A DNA stretch of 64,000 nt, taken from Mycobacterium aquaticum (GTDB lineage Bacteria; Actinomycetota; Actinomycetes; Mycobacteriales; Mycobacteriaceae). The stretch covers positions 1-64,000 of the forward strand of contig NZ_MVHF01000028.1 of the NCBI RefSeq assembly GCF_002086485.1, in the 5' to 3' direction. Each line of letters opens with the position of its first letter. The first letter of the stretch is position 1. Both the position numbers and the translations under genes were made by a program. Below are positions 27,281-34,851 of this stretch, piece by piece. The notes under the pieces were generated by a model. The model was not told the DNA's origin, did no database searches, and saw only the letters and a list, made by a program, of their open reading frames with translations.

Positions 27281-27699
27281 CCGTATCTCCCCTTCCTAAC
27301 GCCCAGGCTGTGTCCTTCGCGGAGGGTACCTCGCCGCGCCACTGTCCAAATGCAACTTGCCGCAATTGGATCAGTGATGTTCCTGGCCTTCACCCGGATT
27401 TTCGACCCCGCGACGATCACCGCAATGGATCGATACCGGCAACGACGAAACTCGTTGCCGGTCTTACTCCTTCAGCGCTTGATCAACTGTCGCGTGGAGT
27501 GACGCTGCTGCCTTGCCTTCAGGAAACTCGCCCGAGCCGCCGCAAGGCCCTCCGCAATCGAGTAGTCGACTACTCGAGGGTGTGCTGCCCGCCCGAGCCG
27601 ATACTTGTCGTGCCACGGTTCTTGGCCCGGCTGAGTGGCGTATCGCAGCTGAGGCGAAGGCCCGCCGTTCACTGATACTTACCTGAGAGTGGAGCAGCC
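27281..27699. other. Gene-free region upstream of the glutamic peptidase gene
   Basis: About 420 bp without a convincing gene. It separates the divergent DUF1942 gene and the G1 peptidase gene and holds an 18-bp palindrome (27559-27576) and a -10-like GATACT (27674-27679) ahead of the RBS GTGGAG. A 66-codon frame on the minus strand (27472-27672) lacks coding character. Confidence 0.5.
27559..27576. promoter_or_regulatory. 18-bp perfect palindrome, probable operator (copy 1)
   Basis: CGAGTAGTCGACTACTCG is self-complementary over all 18 bases. It lies 124 bp upstream of the peptidase start, and 16 of 18 bases recur at 33630-33647 ahead of the hydroxylase/glycosyltransferase operon. No regulator gene is adjacent. 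Confidence 0.6.
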
Positions 27700-29640
27700 A
27701 TGCAGGTGCGAGAAGTACCGCAGATCGCTACATTTGACGTCCCGCCAAACGGTTGGATCCCCGCTGCCGCCTCCGACCAGGACCTGATGCGGTACGGCTT
27801 TCCGAAACGTCCGGCAGACCCGCGGCAGCGCGAGCGCTACGACCGGCTCCTCGCGGAACTGCGGGGCATGAAGGTCGTGACGGCCGAGGTCGAACTTCAT
27901 CCCGAAGGGCTCCCCGGCCGTCGCTCGACGCTGAGGTTCGCCGACAACGCCGCGTGGTGCGGCGCGGTCGTCTCACCACCTCAGGGAGACTCGTTCGACT
28001 GGGTACTCGGCGAGTGGACCGTGCCCCACGTCGGGGTACCGACCGATGATCAGAGCTACTACTGCGCGAGCTGGGTGGGAATCGGCGGCTTTCACCCGGG
28101 CTCCGATGTGTGCCAGGCAGGCATCGCGTCGAAGAGCTCGGTCGGGTCGGGCGGCAACATCAACGCCGGGCCGGTCGACCTGTACGCGTGGGTGGAATGG
28201 GTTCCCGCCCAATCGGTCACGATCTCCAACTTCGTCGTCGACGTCGGTGATGCGATCACGATCATCGTCGTACCGGATGGGGCAGCGTCCACCACGGCAT
28301 CGGTGTTGTACGTCAACAGGACCCGCTCAACGGTCACGTCCCTGGCGATCGGCAAACCCGGTAGCGCCATGTGGCGCGCAGACTCGGCGGAGTGGGTCGT
28401 GGAGCGACCCGAGTCGGGGCCGTCCGTCAACCCCAGCCTCACCCAACTGGCCGACTTCGGGACGCTGACGTTCGATGTTGCCGACTCCGGTACGCACAGT
28501 GGCTTGGCGCTCGGGGCCGGTACAGGCAAGACACTCAACATGTTCGACGACAGCGGCCGCATCATCGCGCGGGCATCACTGGCCGGTTCCACGACCGTGC
28601 GCTGCACCTATGTCAACCCGTGGGTGGGCTGGTCTCAGATCCGCTCGGGCCTTTTCAGCGATCTGACCCCGGTCGGCGCGGCGGCGGACGGTTCGAACAT
28701 CGACTTGTATGCGGTCGGACAGGACGGGCCGGTCTACACGAGCTGGTGGCGCGGTGGCCCGCACTGGTCGAACTGGATACGGGTGCGCCCCATGACATTT
28801 CCTCAGCGGACGCCGATCACCGCGCTGGCTCGCGGCTCGGACCGCGATCTGTATGCGGTGCACGACGATTCGCGGATCTACACAGCATGGTGGCGAGGCG
28901 GTCCCGACTGGAGCGGTTGGGCGCCCATCGGTCACCGGCAGTTCTCCCCTGGAACGCATGTCAGCGCGGTGGCCCGCGGTGGAAACATCGACCTGTACGC
29001 GGTGGCCACCGACGGTCGCGTGTACTCGGCATGGTGGCGGGGCGGGCCGAATTGGGGCGGTTGGGCGACGATCGGTAGCGGGCTGTTCTCGCCGTCGACG
29101 CCGGTTACCGCGGTGCTTCGCGAAGACGAAATACATCTGTTCGCAGTGGGAACGGACGGATCCGTCTACAGCGCCTGGTGGGGACAGGCCGGCGGCTGGC
29201 GCGACTGGCACCCGATCGGTTTGGGCACCTTCACCCAGACGACGCCGATCGCTGCGGCAGTGCGCGGCAAGGACATCGACCTGTTCGGCGTCGGCATGGA
29301 CAACACCGACTCGGCCGTCTACTGGGCGGGGTGGCGTGAGGACGAAGGGTGGCGCGACTGGCAGCCTGCCGGCGCAGGACTGTTTGCCCAGCTGACCCCG
29401 CTCACAGCCGTCGCTCGCGGCACCAACCTGGATCTGTTCGGCGTCGGCACCGACGGCGGCCTCTACACCGCCTGGTGGCGAGCCGGCACAGTGGGCTGGG
29501 AGGGCTGGAACGAGGTCGGCGGGGCCCAGTTCACCCAGGGAACGCACATCGCCGCGGTCACCCACGACGACACCGATGTCGATCTGTTCGCCGTCGACCC
29601 GAACGGTCATGCGCTCACCGCGTGGTTGAACGTGCCTTAA
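27700..29640 (+). CDS. Glutamic peptidase (G1/eqolisin-like) fused to a seven-bladed propeller
   Basis: Protein of 646 residues. Residues 80-265 match the G1 peptidase family: NAAWCGAVV, GEWTVP, ASWVGIGG...VCQAG with candidate catalytic Gln139, DLYAWVEWVP, and AEWVVERPES with candidate catalytic Glu231, followed by ADFGTLTF. Residues 1-80 could be a propeptide. From about 305 to the end are six repeats of about 47 residues with the core YSAWWRGGPNWGGW, plus a split seventh made of WVGWSQI and LTAWLNVP, giving a propeller like PLL/sugar-binding lectins. No signal peptide is evident, which is odd for an acid-type secreted peptidase. RBS GTGGAG precedes the ATG. Confidence 0.8.
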   Translation: MQVREVPQIATFDVPPNGWIPAAASDQDLMRYGFPKRPADPRQRERYDRLLAELRGMKVVTAEVELHPEGLPGRRSTLRFADNAAWCGAVVSPPQGDSFDWVLGEWTVPHVGVPTDDQSYYCASWVGIGGFHPGSDVCQAGIASKSSVGSGGNINAGPVDLYAWVEWVPAQSVTISNFVVDVGDAITIIVVPDGAASTTASVLYVNRTRSTVTSLAIGKPGSAMWRADSAEWVVERPESGPSVNPSLTQLADFGTLTFDVADSGTHSGLALGAGTGKTLNMFDDSGRIIARASLAGSTTVRCTYVNPWVGWSQIRSGLFSDLTPVGAAADGSNIDLYAVGQDGPVYTSWWRGGPHWSNWIRVRPMTFPQRTPITALARGSDRDLYAVHDDSRIYTAWWRGGPDWSGWAPIGHRQFSPGTHVSAVARGGNIDLYAVATDGRVYSAWWRGGPNWGGWATIGSGLFSPSTPVTAVLREDEIHLFAVGTDGSVYSAWWGQAGGWRDWHPIGLGTFTQTTPIAAAVRGKDIDLFGVGMDNTDSAVYWAGWREDEGWRDWQPAGAGLFAQLTPLTAVARGTNLDLFGVGTDGGLYTAWWRAGTVGWEGWNEVGGAQFTQGTHIAAVTHDDTDVDLFAVDPNGHALTAWLNVP

Positions 29641-29876
29641 GGACGCTTCGCCCCCGGGAACCGGCGGTGCAGTTGATCGATCAATCGGTGCTCGTGGTAG
29701 AGCTCGTGTCGTAGATCTGCGGCCGCGCGTCGGTGGTGCGAACTGACGCCGGCGTGCGTGCGGGCAAGCCGGCGTTCAGCCGCTTCGAGCTTCGATGACG
29801 TGTCGTTCACCTGCTCCCACAGCGCGGCCAGCAGAACGCGGGCCTGGGCGGTGTCTGCGTCGTCCACGCAAGGCAT
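29637..29876 (-). CDS. Small hypothetical helical protein
   Basis: A 79-residue frame starting MPCVDDADTAQARVLLAAL, mostly charged helix (SSKLEAAERRLARTH, AAADLRHELYHEHRLIDQLHRRF) and probably a coiled coil. It is convergent with the peptidase gene and overlaps its stop. No family is recognised and the RBS is weak. Longer starts up to 30266 would overlap the next gene, so I use the internal ATG. Confidence 0.45.
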   Translation of the reverse strand: MPCVDDADTAQARVLLAALWEQVNDTSSKLEAAERRLARTHAGVSSHHRRAAADLRHELYHEHRLIDQLHRRFPGAKRP

Positions 29877-30113
29877 CGTCGCATTGTTGCCCGGGTCTCG
29901 CGACTCGGGTGGCGTTGATCCTGTGCCAGGACAGACGGCACCAATTGTTTGCTGTAACAACAAGTCCGCGATTTGTTTCGCGCTTCGTCGCCACGCCGAG
30001 AGGGATGTTAATCCGGACCGGAGAAGAGTAGGCTCCATTACCGCGACCAGGCGCGAATTGTCGCGGAACACCTGGCCGGGGTCGGACTGGCTATGAACGA
30101 GGTGGCGCCACCC

Positions 30114-30386
30114 ATGAATCTCAAGCGAATATTTGCCAAAGCTGCTATCGCCGGAGGGCTCGGCATTGCTGCCCTTGGCCTGAGCACCGGTATCGGGCAT
30201 GCCACACCCACGTCGCAGGACCTGTCGACGACCACGTTCGTGCAGGGCTGGGGCTGGGGTCATCACGGCTGGGGCCCGGGCTGGGGACAGCCCTGGTATT
30301 GGGGTCCGCCGCCACCTCCGCCTCCGCCGCCGTGGGGCTACCCCGGCTACGGCTACGCGGGCTGGGGTGGTGGTTGGGGCTGCTGA
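30114..30386 (+). CDS. Secreted Gly/Trp/Pro-rich small protein
   Basis: Protein of 90 residues with a Sec signal peptide (IFAKAAIAGGLGIAALGLSTGIGHA). The mature part of about 60 residues is almost only Gly, Trp, Pro, His and Tyr: repeats of GWGWGHHGWGPGWG, a run of nine prolines, then YPGYGYAGWGGGWGC. It ends in a single Cys. The function is unknown; such sequences suggest a wall-associated or metal-binding protein. I prefer ATG 30114 (RBS GAGGTGG) to ATG 30093. Confidence 0.7.
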   Translation: MNLKRIFAKAAIAGGLGIAALGLSTGIGHATPTSQDLSTTTFVQGWGWGHHGWGPGWGQPWYWGPPPPPPPPPWGYPGYGYAGWGGGWGC

Positions 30387-30403
30387 CGGACGCCTCCGTC
30401 ACG

Positions 30404-30997
30404 TCACAACCCGAACGCCTTGCCCTCGGCGAGGATCCGTAGCCCGATGCCGATGAGGACGACGGGCAGGATGATGTGTCCCCATCGCGACAGCACTGTC
30501 GCGATGGCGGGCCTGCTTGCGAGGTAGCGGCCCGCAACGCACCAGACCGCGACACCGACGAGGAACACGGCGACATAACCGATCATGCTGCCGACGCCCG
30601 CGACCGCGAACACCGGGACGTAGACGCCGATGTTGTCACCCCCGTTGGCGAAGGTCACCAGCGCGACGTGCAGTACGCCGACGCCGTCGTCTCGATCGAC
30701 ATCCTCGGCACGGTCGTGTCGCGAACCCCACGCGAGCCAGCCCGCCCGCACACCGAGGGCGATCGGAAGCAGCCCCAGGTACGGCGCAACGCTGTCGGGC
30801 AGCAGCGTGGCACCCAACGCGCCGAGCATCGAGACGACGACAATCGCGATGAAGCCCAGATACTGACCGACGACGACGCGCAGCACTGCCGACCGTCTGC
30901 CCTCGGCGCGGCCGAAGAACACCGTGAGCATCACCATGTCGTCGACATTGGTGACGGCGAACATCACGGCGGCTTGGCCGACAAGTGCCAGTTCCAC
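30404..30997 (-). CDS. CadD-like cadmium resistance transporter
   Basis: Integral membrane protein of 197 residues with about five or six helices. The family motifs are AVTNVDDMVMLTVFF near the N-terminus and VTFANGGDNIGVYVPVFA in the centre, the paired Asn-Asp motifs of the CadD branch of the LysE exporter superfamily. It is likely to export a divalent metal or small cation. The GTG start at 30997 is leaderless (TAGTCT plus 7 nt). Confidence 0.82.
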   Translation of the reverse strand: MELALVGQAAVMFAVTNVDDMVMLTVFFGRAEGRRSAVLRVVVGQYLGFIAIVVVSMLGALGATLLPDSVAPYLGLLPIALGVRAGWLAWGSRHDRAEDVDRDDGVGVLHVALVTFANGGDNIGVYVPVFAVAGVGSMIGYVAVFLVGVAVWCVAGRYLASRPAIATVLSRWGHIILPVVLIGIGLRILAEGKAFGL

Positions 30998-31010
30998 CGC
31001 CGCGAGACTA
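30998..31010 (-). promoter_or_regulatory. Leaderless -10 of the CadD-like gene
   Basis: TAGTCT (31005-31010) and 7 nt precede GTG 30997; no RBS is present. Confidence 0.5.
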
Positions 31011-31026
31011 GAGCACGATCAATCGA

Positions 31027-31272
31027 TCAGTGCGGTACCGCGAAACCCTCCGGCGTCGTGAAGGTGAACGGCGGTGTCGCCACCGAGGTCGCAGGCGACT
31101 TTTCGGCCGTCGTTTGAGTGACGGTCTGACCGGTCGTCATCTCGGGTTGCGACTGCATCTGCAGGCCGCCGGACGCACCGCTTGCGAGCAGCCCGACAGC
31201 GCCCATCGCGACCACGGCGGCCAGCCCAACGCCGGCCGAAACGGTCTTGAGCCGTCTGTGATCGTTCTTCAA
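31027..31272 (-). CDS. Small exported mycobacterial peptide
   Basis: Protein of 81 residues: MKNDHRRLKTVSAGVGLAAV start, one hydrophobic segment (VSAGVGLAAVVAMGAVGLLASG), then a Thr/Pro-rich tail ending TPEGFAVPH. The best start is TTG 31272, six bases after AGAGG; an ATG seven codons upstream is poorer. It shares layout and the PxGFA..H ending with the protein at 59792, so both belong to a family of small membrane-anchored or secreted mycobacterial proteins of unknown role. Confidence 0.65.
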   Translation of the reverse strand: MKNDHRRLKTVSAGVGLAAVVAMGAVGLLASGASGGLQMQSQPEMTTGQTVTQTTAEKSPATSVATPPFTFTTPEGFAVPH

Positions 31273-31474
31273 TTGCACCTCTGACCACCCCACTTGGTCA
31301 CCGGTAACCCCGCCCGGGTTGGGCGGGTCTTACCAATTGCAATCAACGGCCCACAGCGGTTATTCCAAGACTTCCCAACTTTTTCGATCCGAGTCCACAG
31401 CCAGCAGGCACGAAACAGCCAGCAGAGAGCCAGTTTTCGCAAGTCAGGCGGACATTTGGCCGCCGCAGGCCCCA

Positions 31475-32038
31475 CTATCGGAGCGCGTTGATTCTCCGTT
31501 CGATGGCGGCCACGGCGTGCTCGGCCCATCGAATGTTCTCCTGCTCGAACGAGATTCCCCGCAGCAGGGTCAGGTAGGGGCCCACCCGCTCGGCCTCGTT
31601 GAGGTACTGCTCCTCGGTGCGCCCATCCAGTAGAACCGCCCGGCCCCGTTCGTAGCGAGCGAGTTTCACCGTCGCGCGTTGCGCGAATTCAGCAACCAGG
31701 TCACGCACCGCGGCGGCGTCACCGGCATCCAACGCCGCCACCTTGACCAGTAGCTCGTCGCGCAGCATCGAGGGTTTGGGCGGCGTGGCAGTGAACTGCC
31801 GCAATGCGGCGCGGCCAGTGTCGGTCAGGGAGTACATCCGCTTGTTGGGGCGCCGGTCCTGCTGGACCACACGGGCCTGAATCAGTCCGTCCTCGGCCAA
31901 CCGGTCGAGCTCGCGGTAGAGCTGCTGGGGCGTGGCCATCCAGAAGTTGGCCACCGAGGCGTCGAACGCCTTGGCCAGGTCGTAGCCCGACGATTCGCCG
32001 TCGAGCAAGGCGGCGAGCACCGCATCACGAAGCGCCAC
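31475..32038 (-). CDS. PadR family transcriptional regulator
   Basis: Repressor of 187 residues: winged helix at the N-terminus (VLAALLDGESSGYDLAKAFDASVANFWMATPQQLYRELDRLAEDGLI), the PadR Arg/Asn-rich wing RRPNKRMYSLTDTG, and a helical C-terminal dimerisation half (VirR/Vir_act_alpha_C type). Start GTG 32038 is leaderless (TACGAT plus 7 nt). It is divergent from the SnoaL-like and LLM oxidoreductase genes, with two matching operators between them; it probably controls both directions. Confidence 0.88.
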   Translation of the reverse strand: MALRDAVLAALLDGESSGYDLAKAFDASVANFWMATPQQLYRELDRLAEDGLIQARVVQQDRRPNKRMYSLTDTGRAALRQFTATPPKPSMLRDELLVKVAALDAGDAAAVRDLVAEFAQRATVKLARYERGRAVLLDGRTEEQYLNEAERVGPYLTLLRGISFEQENIRWAEHAVAAIERRINALR

Positions 32039-32051
32039 GCCGGGGATCGTA
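32039..32051 (-). promoter_or_regulatory. Leaderless -10 of padR
   Basis: TACGAT (32046-32051) is followed by 7 nt and then GTG on the minus strand. Operator copy 1 lies 10 bp upstream of it. Confidence 0.5.
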
Positions 32052-32060
32052 CAACATGAA

Positions 32061-32078
32061 TAGTCATCAAATTGACTA
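32061..32078. promoter_or_regulatory. Putative PadR operator, copy 1
   Basis: TAGTCA-TCAAAT-TGACTA, with perfect 6-bp arms. It covers the upstream part of the padR promoter. Confidence 0.6.
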
Positions 32079-32124
32079 ACCAGCATCTAGACATCGAGGC
32101 CATCGGCCATTACCGTGGCTCTAA

Positions 32125-32142
32125 TACTCAACAAATTGACTA
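32125..32142. promoter_or_regulatory. Putative PadR operator, copy 2
   Basis: TACTCA-ACAAAT-TGACTA matches copy 1 at 16 of 18 positions and lies 14 bp before the start of the SnoaL-like gene. The two copies are 64 bp apart, about six helical turns. Confidence 0.6.
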
Positions 32143-32155
32143 TGCGAGGTGTGGG

Positions 32156-32566
32156 ATGCATCCGTTCCGACAGGCCGTCGAAGCCCGCGATGAAGAGGCC
32201 ATAGCGGCCCTGCTGGCCGACGACGTGGTGTTCACCAGCCCCGTGGCCTTCAAGCCCTACCCCGGCAAGCCGATCACCGCGGCGATCCTGCGCGGGGTCA
32301 TGCGGGTCTTCGAGGACTTCCACTACGTCCGCGAGATCGTCGACGCAGACGGCCGAGATCATGCCCTGGTGTTCGAGGCGAACGTGGCCGGCAAGAAAAT
32401 CACGGGATGCGACTTCCTGCACATGAACGACGACGGCCTGATCGATGACTTCATGGTGATGGTGCGGCCACTGTCGGGCGCGCAGGCGTTGTCCGAGGCG
32501 ATGGCCGCACAGTTCGGCCGCATCCAGGCCGAGGCCCTCGACGAGATCAGCGCCAAGCAGGCCTAG
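32156..32566 (+). CDS. SnoaL-like nuclear-transport-factor-2 fold protein
   Basis: Protein of 136 residues with the NTF2-like pattern HPFRQAVEARDEEAIAALLADDVVFTSPVAFKPY and later DDFMVMVRPLSG. Proteins of this fold are small isomerases, hydrolases or ligand binders; the reaction here is unknown. ATG 32156 has GAGG eight bases upstream, while an upstream start would run through the operator. It is followed after 26 bp by the LLM oxidoreductase and likely cotranscribed under PadR. Confidence 0.75.
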   Translation: MHPFRQAVEARDEEAIAALLADDVVFTSPVAFKPYPGKPITAAILRGVMRVFEDFHYVREIVDADGRDHALVFEANVAGKKITGCDFLHMNDDGLIDDFMVMVRPLSGAQALSEAMAAQFGRIQAEALDEISAKQA

Positions 32567-32592
32567 CCGCGACGAGACAGAGGACTCACATC

Positions 32593-33636
32593 ATGCGCAT
32601 CGGTTTGGGCATCAACTACGCAGGCGGATTCAAGGACGTCGCGGCCGAGGTCGCCGACCTGGAACGGGCCGGCATCGACATTATCTTTGTGCCAGAAGCA
32701 TATTCGCTCGACGCAGTCAGCGCGCTCGGCTATCTGGCCGCCTGCACCGAGCGGGTTCAACTGGCTTCGGGCATCCTGCAGATCTACACCCGCACGCCCA
32801 CGCTGACTGCGATGACGGCCGCCGGATTGGACTACGTGTCCGACGGCAGATTCATCCTGGGCCTGGGCGCATCTGGACCACAGGTCATCGAAGGCTTCCA
32901 CGGCGTGCCCTACGACGCCCCGATCGCCCGCACCCGCGAGATCATCGACATCTGCCGCCGCGTGTGGCGTCGTGAAGCTCTCGAATTCCAGGGTGATCAC
33001 TACGCCATCCCACTGCCTGCTGACCGGGGCACAGGTTTGGGCAAGTCCCTCAAACTCATCAATCACCCAGTCCGCGAACGTATTCCGATCCTGCTCGCAG
33101 CCCTGGGACCGAAGAATGTCGAGCTGGCCGCCGAAGCCGCCGAGGGCTGGCAGCCGATCTTCTACCTGCCCGAGAAAGCCGGGGAGGTCTGGGGTGACGC
33201 CCTGGCCGCCGGGCAGGCCAAACGCGATCCCGCGCTGGGCCCGCTCGAGGTCTACGCGAGCCCCGTGCTGGCCATCGGTGACGACGTCGAGCCGCTGCGC
33301 GAGTTCGTCAAACCCCATGTGGCGCTGTACATCGGCGGCATGGGCGCCAAGGAGAAGAACTTCTATCACCGTCTGGCGACGCGTTACGGCTATGGCGCGC
33401 CGGCTGATCGCATCCAGGAGCTGTACCTCGCCGGCGAGAAGGACGCGGCAGCCAAGGCCGTTCCCGACGAGCTCATCCGGGACATCTCCCTGATCGGCCC
33501 CGCCGGATTCGTCAAGGAACGCGTGCAGGCCTTCCGGGAGTCGGGCGTCACGGTCCTCAACGTCGTCCCGATCGCCGCGACAACCGCCGACCGGGTCAAG
33601 CTCATCGAGCAGCTGCGCGACCTCACAAACGAGTAG
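32593..33636 (+). CDS. LLM-class F420-dependent oxidoreductase
   Basis: TIM-barrel protein of 347 residues of the luciferase-like monooxygenase class: MRIGLGINYAGGF, RVQLASGILQIYTRTPTLTAMTAAGLD, SDGRFILGLGASGPQVIEGFHG and IPILLAALGPKNVELAAEAAEGW. These fit the deazaflavin F420 subgroup common in mycobacteria. The substrate is unknown. RBS GAGG precedes ATG 32593. The stop codon lies inside the palindrome at 33630, which belongs to the next operon. Confidence 0.87.
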   Translation: MRIGLGINYAGGFKDVAAEVADLERAGIDIIFVPEAYSLDAVSALGYLAACTERVQLASGILQIYTRTPTLTAMTAAGLDYVSDGRFILGLGASGPQVIEGFHGVPYDAPIARTREIIDICRRVWRREALEFQGDHYAIPLPADRGTGLGKSLKLINHPVRERIPILLAALGPKNVELAAEAAEGWQPIFYLPEKAGEVWGDALAAGQAKRDPALGPLEVYASPVLAIGDDVEPLREFVKPHVALYIGGMGAKEKNFYHRLATRYGYGAPADRIQELYLAGEKDAAAKAVPDELIRDISLIGPAGFVKERVQAFRESGVTVLNVVPIAATTADRVKLIEQLRDLTNE

Positions 33637-33647
33637 TCCACTACTCA
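33630..33647. promoter_or_regulatory. 18-bp palindrome upstream of the polyproline-modification operon (copy 2)
   Basis: CGAGTAGTCCACTACTCA contains GAGTAGT-CC-ACTACTC, a perfect 7-bp dyad, and equals the 27559 palindrome at 16 of 18 bases. It ends 22 bp before the -10 of the next operon, a suitable place for an activator or repressor. Confidence 0.6.
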
Positions 33648-33669
33648 ATCCACCGGGCATTCGGCGGCC

Positions 33670-33682
33670 TAGCGTTTCGCAC
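33670..33682 (+). promoter_or_regulatory. Leaderless -10 of the polyproline-modification operon
   Basis: TAGCGT (33670-33675), 7 nt, then ATG 33683. No RBS is visible. Confidence 0.5.
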
Positions 33683-33961
33683 ATGCCATCCGAACAGCAC
33701 GTCATCGATCAGGTGATCGCCACCTACGGCCCGATCATCAATCTCGCCGAGCGTCCCGAGGCGCTCATCGAGATCATGCGCCGCTACGTCCTGGACGATC
33801 TCGACGGAGGACTCCCGGGCGGAACACCGCCGCCCCCTCCGCCTCCTCCGCCGGATCCGTGCCGGGTCCTGGAAGAGGTCACGCTCAACGAGGTGATGCG
33901 CCAACTGCTCAAGGTCAGCCGCGACGTCGCCGCGCTCAACAAACGACTCGACGCGCGCTAG
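33683..33961 (+). CDS. Small protein with nine-proline linker, candidate hydroxylation/glycosylation substrate
   Basis: Protein of 92 residues in three parts: an N-terminal helix (1-40, IDQVIATYGPIINLAERPEA), a linker DGGLPGGT-(Pro)9-DPC with prolines 49-57 and Cys60, and a C-terminal amphipathic helix (LEEVTLNEVMRQLLKVSRDVAALNKRL). The nine proline codons are mixed (CCG, CCC, CCT), so the run is not recent repeat slippage. There is no signal peptide. The next two genes encode a Skp1-type GlcNAc transferase and a prolyl 4-hydroxylase, with spacing of 2 bp and an overlap. Being their substrate is inference from context. Confidence 0.75.
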   Translation: MPSEQHVIDQVIATYGPIINLAERPEALIEIMRRYVLDDLDGGLPGGTPPPPPPPPPDPCRVLEEVTLNEVMRQLLKVSRDVAALNKRLDAR

Positions 33962-33963
33962 CC

Positions 33964-34851
33964 ATGTCAGGGCTGCCCCGGATCTACGTGCAGATCCCCG
34001 CGTATCGCGACACCGAGCTACCCAAGACCCTGCTGGATCTGTACGGCAAGGCCGCCGCGCCGGACCGGTTGCGTACGTGTGTGATCTGGCAACACGCGCC
34101 GCACGAGTCGCTGCCGTCCGAGGTGTGGGACCTGCCCGGGATCGAGATCGTCGACATCGACGCGGACCGCAGCCGCGGCTGTAACTGGGCCCGCTCCATG
34201 GCCCAACAGCGTTGGCAGGACGAGGAATACACCCTCATCATCGACTCGCACCACCGGTTCGCCCGCGGCTGGGATGACGCAGCGATCGCGATGCACCGGC
34301 AGCTGCGCGACCAGGGCGTCCGTAAACCGTTGCTGACGGCCTACTTACCGGCTTATGACCCACAGCGCGAACCCGGGGCGCGGCGCAAACGGCCGTATCG
34401 GATCATCCCCTATGGCCGGGACCGTGGCATTCTCACCAAACTGGCCAGCACACCCATACCGTGGTGGACGAGCCTCACCGAGCCCGTCGTCGCCGACTTC
34501 GTGTCGCTGCACTTCATCTTCACCGCAGGCGAATTCAATCGCGACATCCGGTTCAGCCCTCGCATCTACTTCTTCGGCGACGAGGTGGTGACGAGCGTGC
34601 GGGCATACACCCACGGCTACGACCTGTATCACCCGCACCGCATCCTGGGCTGGCATTGCTTCGACCGCGCCGGCCGGGTCCCGCACTGGAACGATCATCC
34701 GGACTGGCACCAGCAGCACGAGCGATCGCTGGCGGTGATGCGGCGGTTCTTCGCCGGTGACTACATCGACGACGTGCTCGTCCTTGGCACCGAACGCACC
34801 GTGGCCGAGTTCGAAAACCACACTCTCACACCGCTGGTCGCCCTTCGATGA
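33964..34851 (+). CDS. GlcNAc transferase of the Skp1-Gnt1 (GT60) type
   Basis: Cytosolic-looking protein of 295 residues. The N-terminal Rossmann-like half starts IYVQIPAYRDTELPKTLLDLY and includes SRGCNWARSMAQQ (70-82) and the metal-site motif LIIDSHHRFARGWD (91-104, DSH in place of DXD), as in eukaryotic hydroxyproline GlcNAc transferases that modify Skp1. The second half has FIFTAGEFNRDIRFSP, FGDEVVTSVRAYTHGYDLYHP and HCFDRAGRVPHW. In Dictyostelium the family transfers GlcNAc from UDP-GlcNAc to 4-hydroxyproline. The start ATG is 2 bp after the polyproline gene, and its stop overlaps the hydroxylase ATG. Confidence 0.8.
   Translation: MSGLPRIYVQIPAYRDTELPKTLLDLYGKAAAPDRLRTCVIWQHAPHESLPSEVWDLPGIEIVDIDADRSRGCNWARSMAQQRWQDEEYTLIIDSHHRFARGWDDAAIAMHRQLRDQGVRKPLLTAYLPAYDPQREPGARRKRPYRIIPYGRDRGILTKLASTPIPWWTSLTEPVVADFVSLHFIFTAGEFNRDIRFSPRIYFFGDEVVTSVRAYTHGYDLYHPHRILGWHCFDRAGRVPHWNDHPDWHQQHERSLAVMRRFFAGDYIDDVLVLGTERTVAEFENHTLTPLVALR

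Noticed and set aside
27472..27672. 66-codon minus-strand frame upstream of the peptidase gene
   Set aside because: No RBS, no recognisable composition, and it spans the palindrome.
33820..33860. Run of proline codons as a frameshift or simple-repeat artefact
   Set aside because: Frame is maintained on both sides and codons are mixed, so the nine prolines are real coding sequence.
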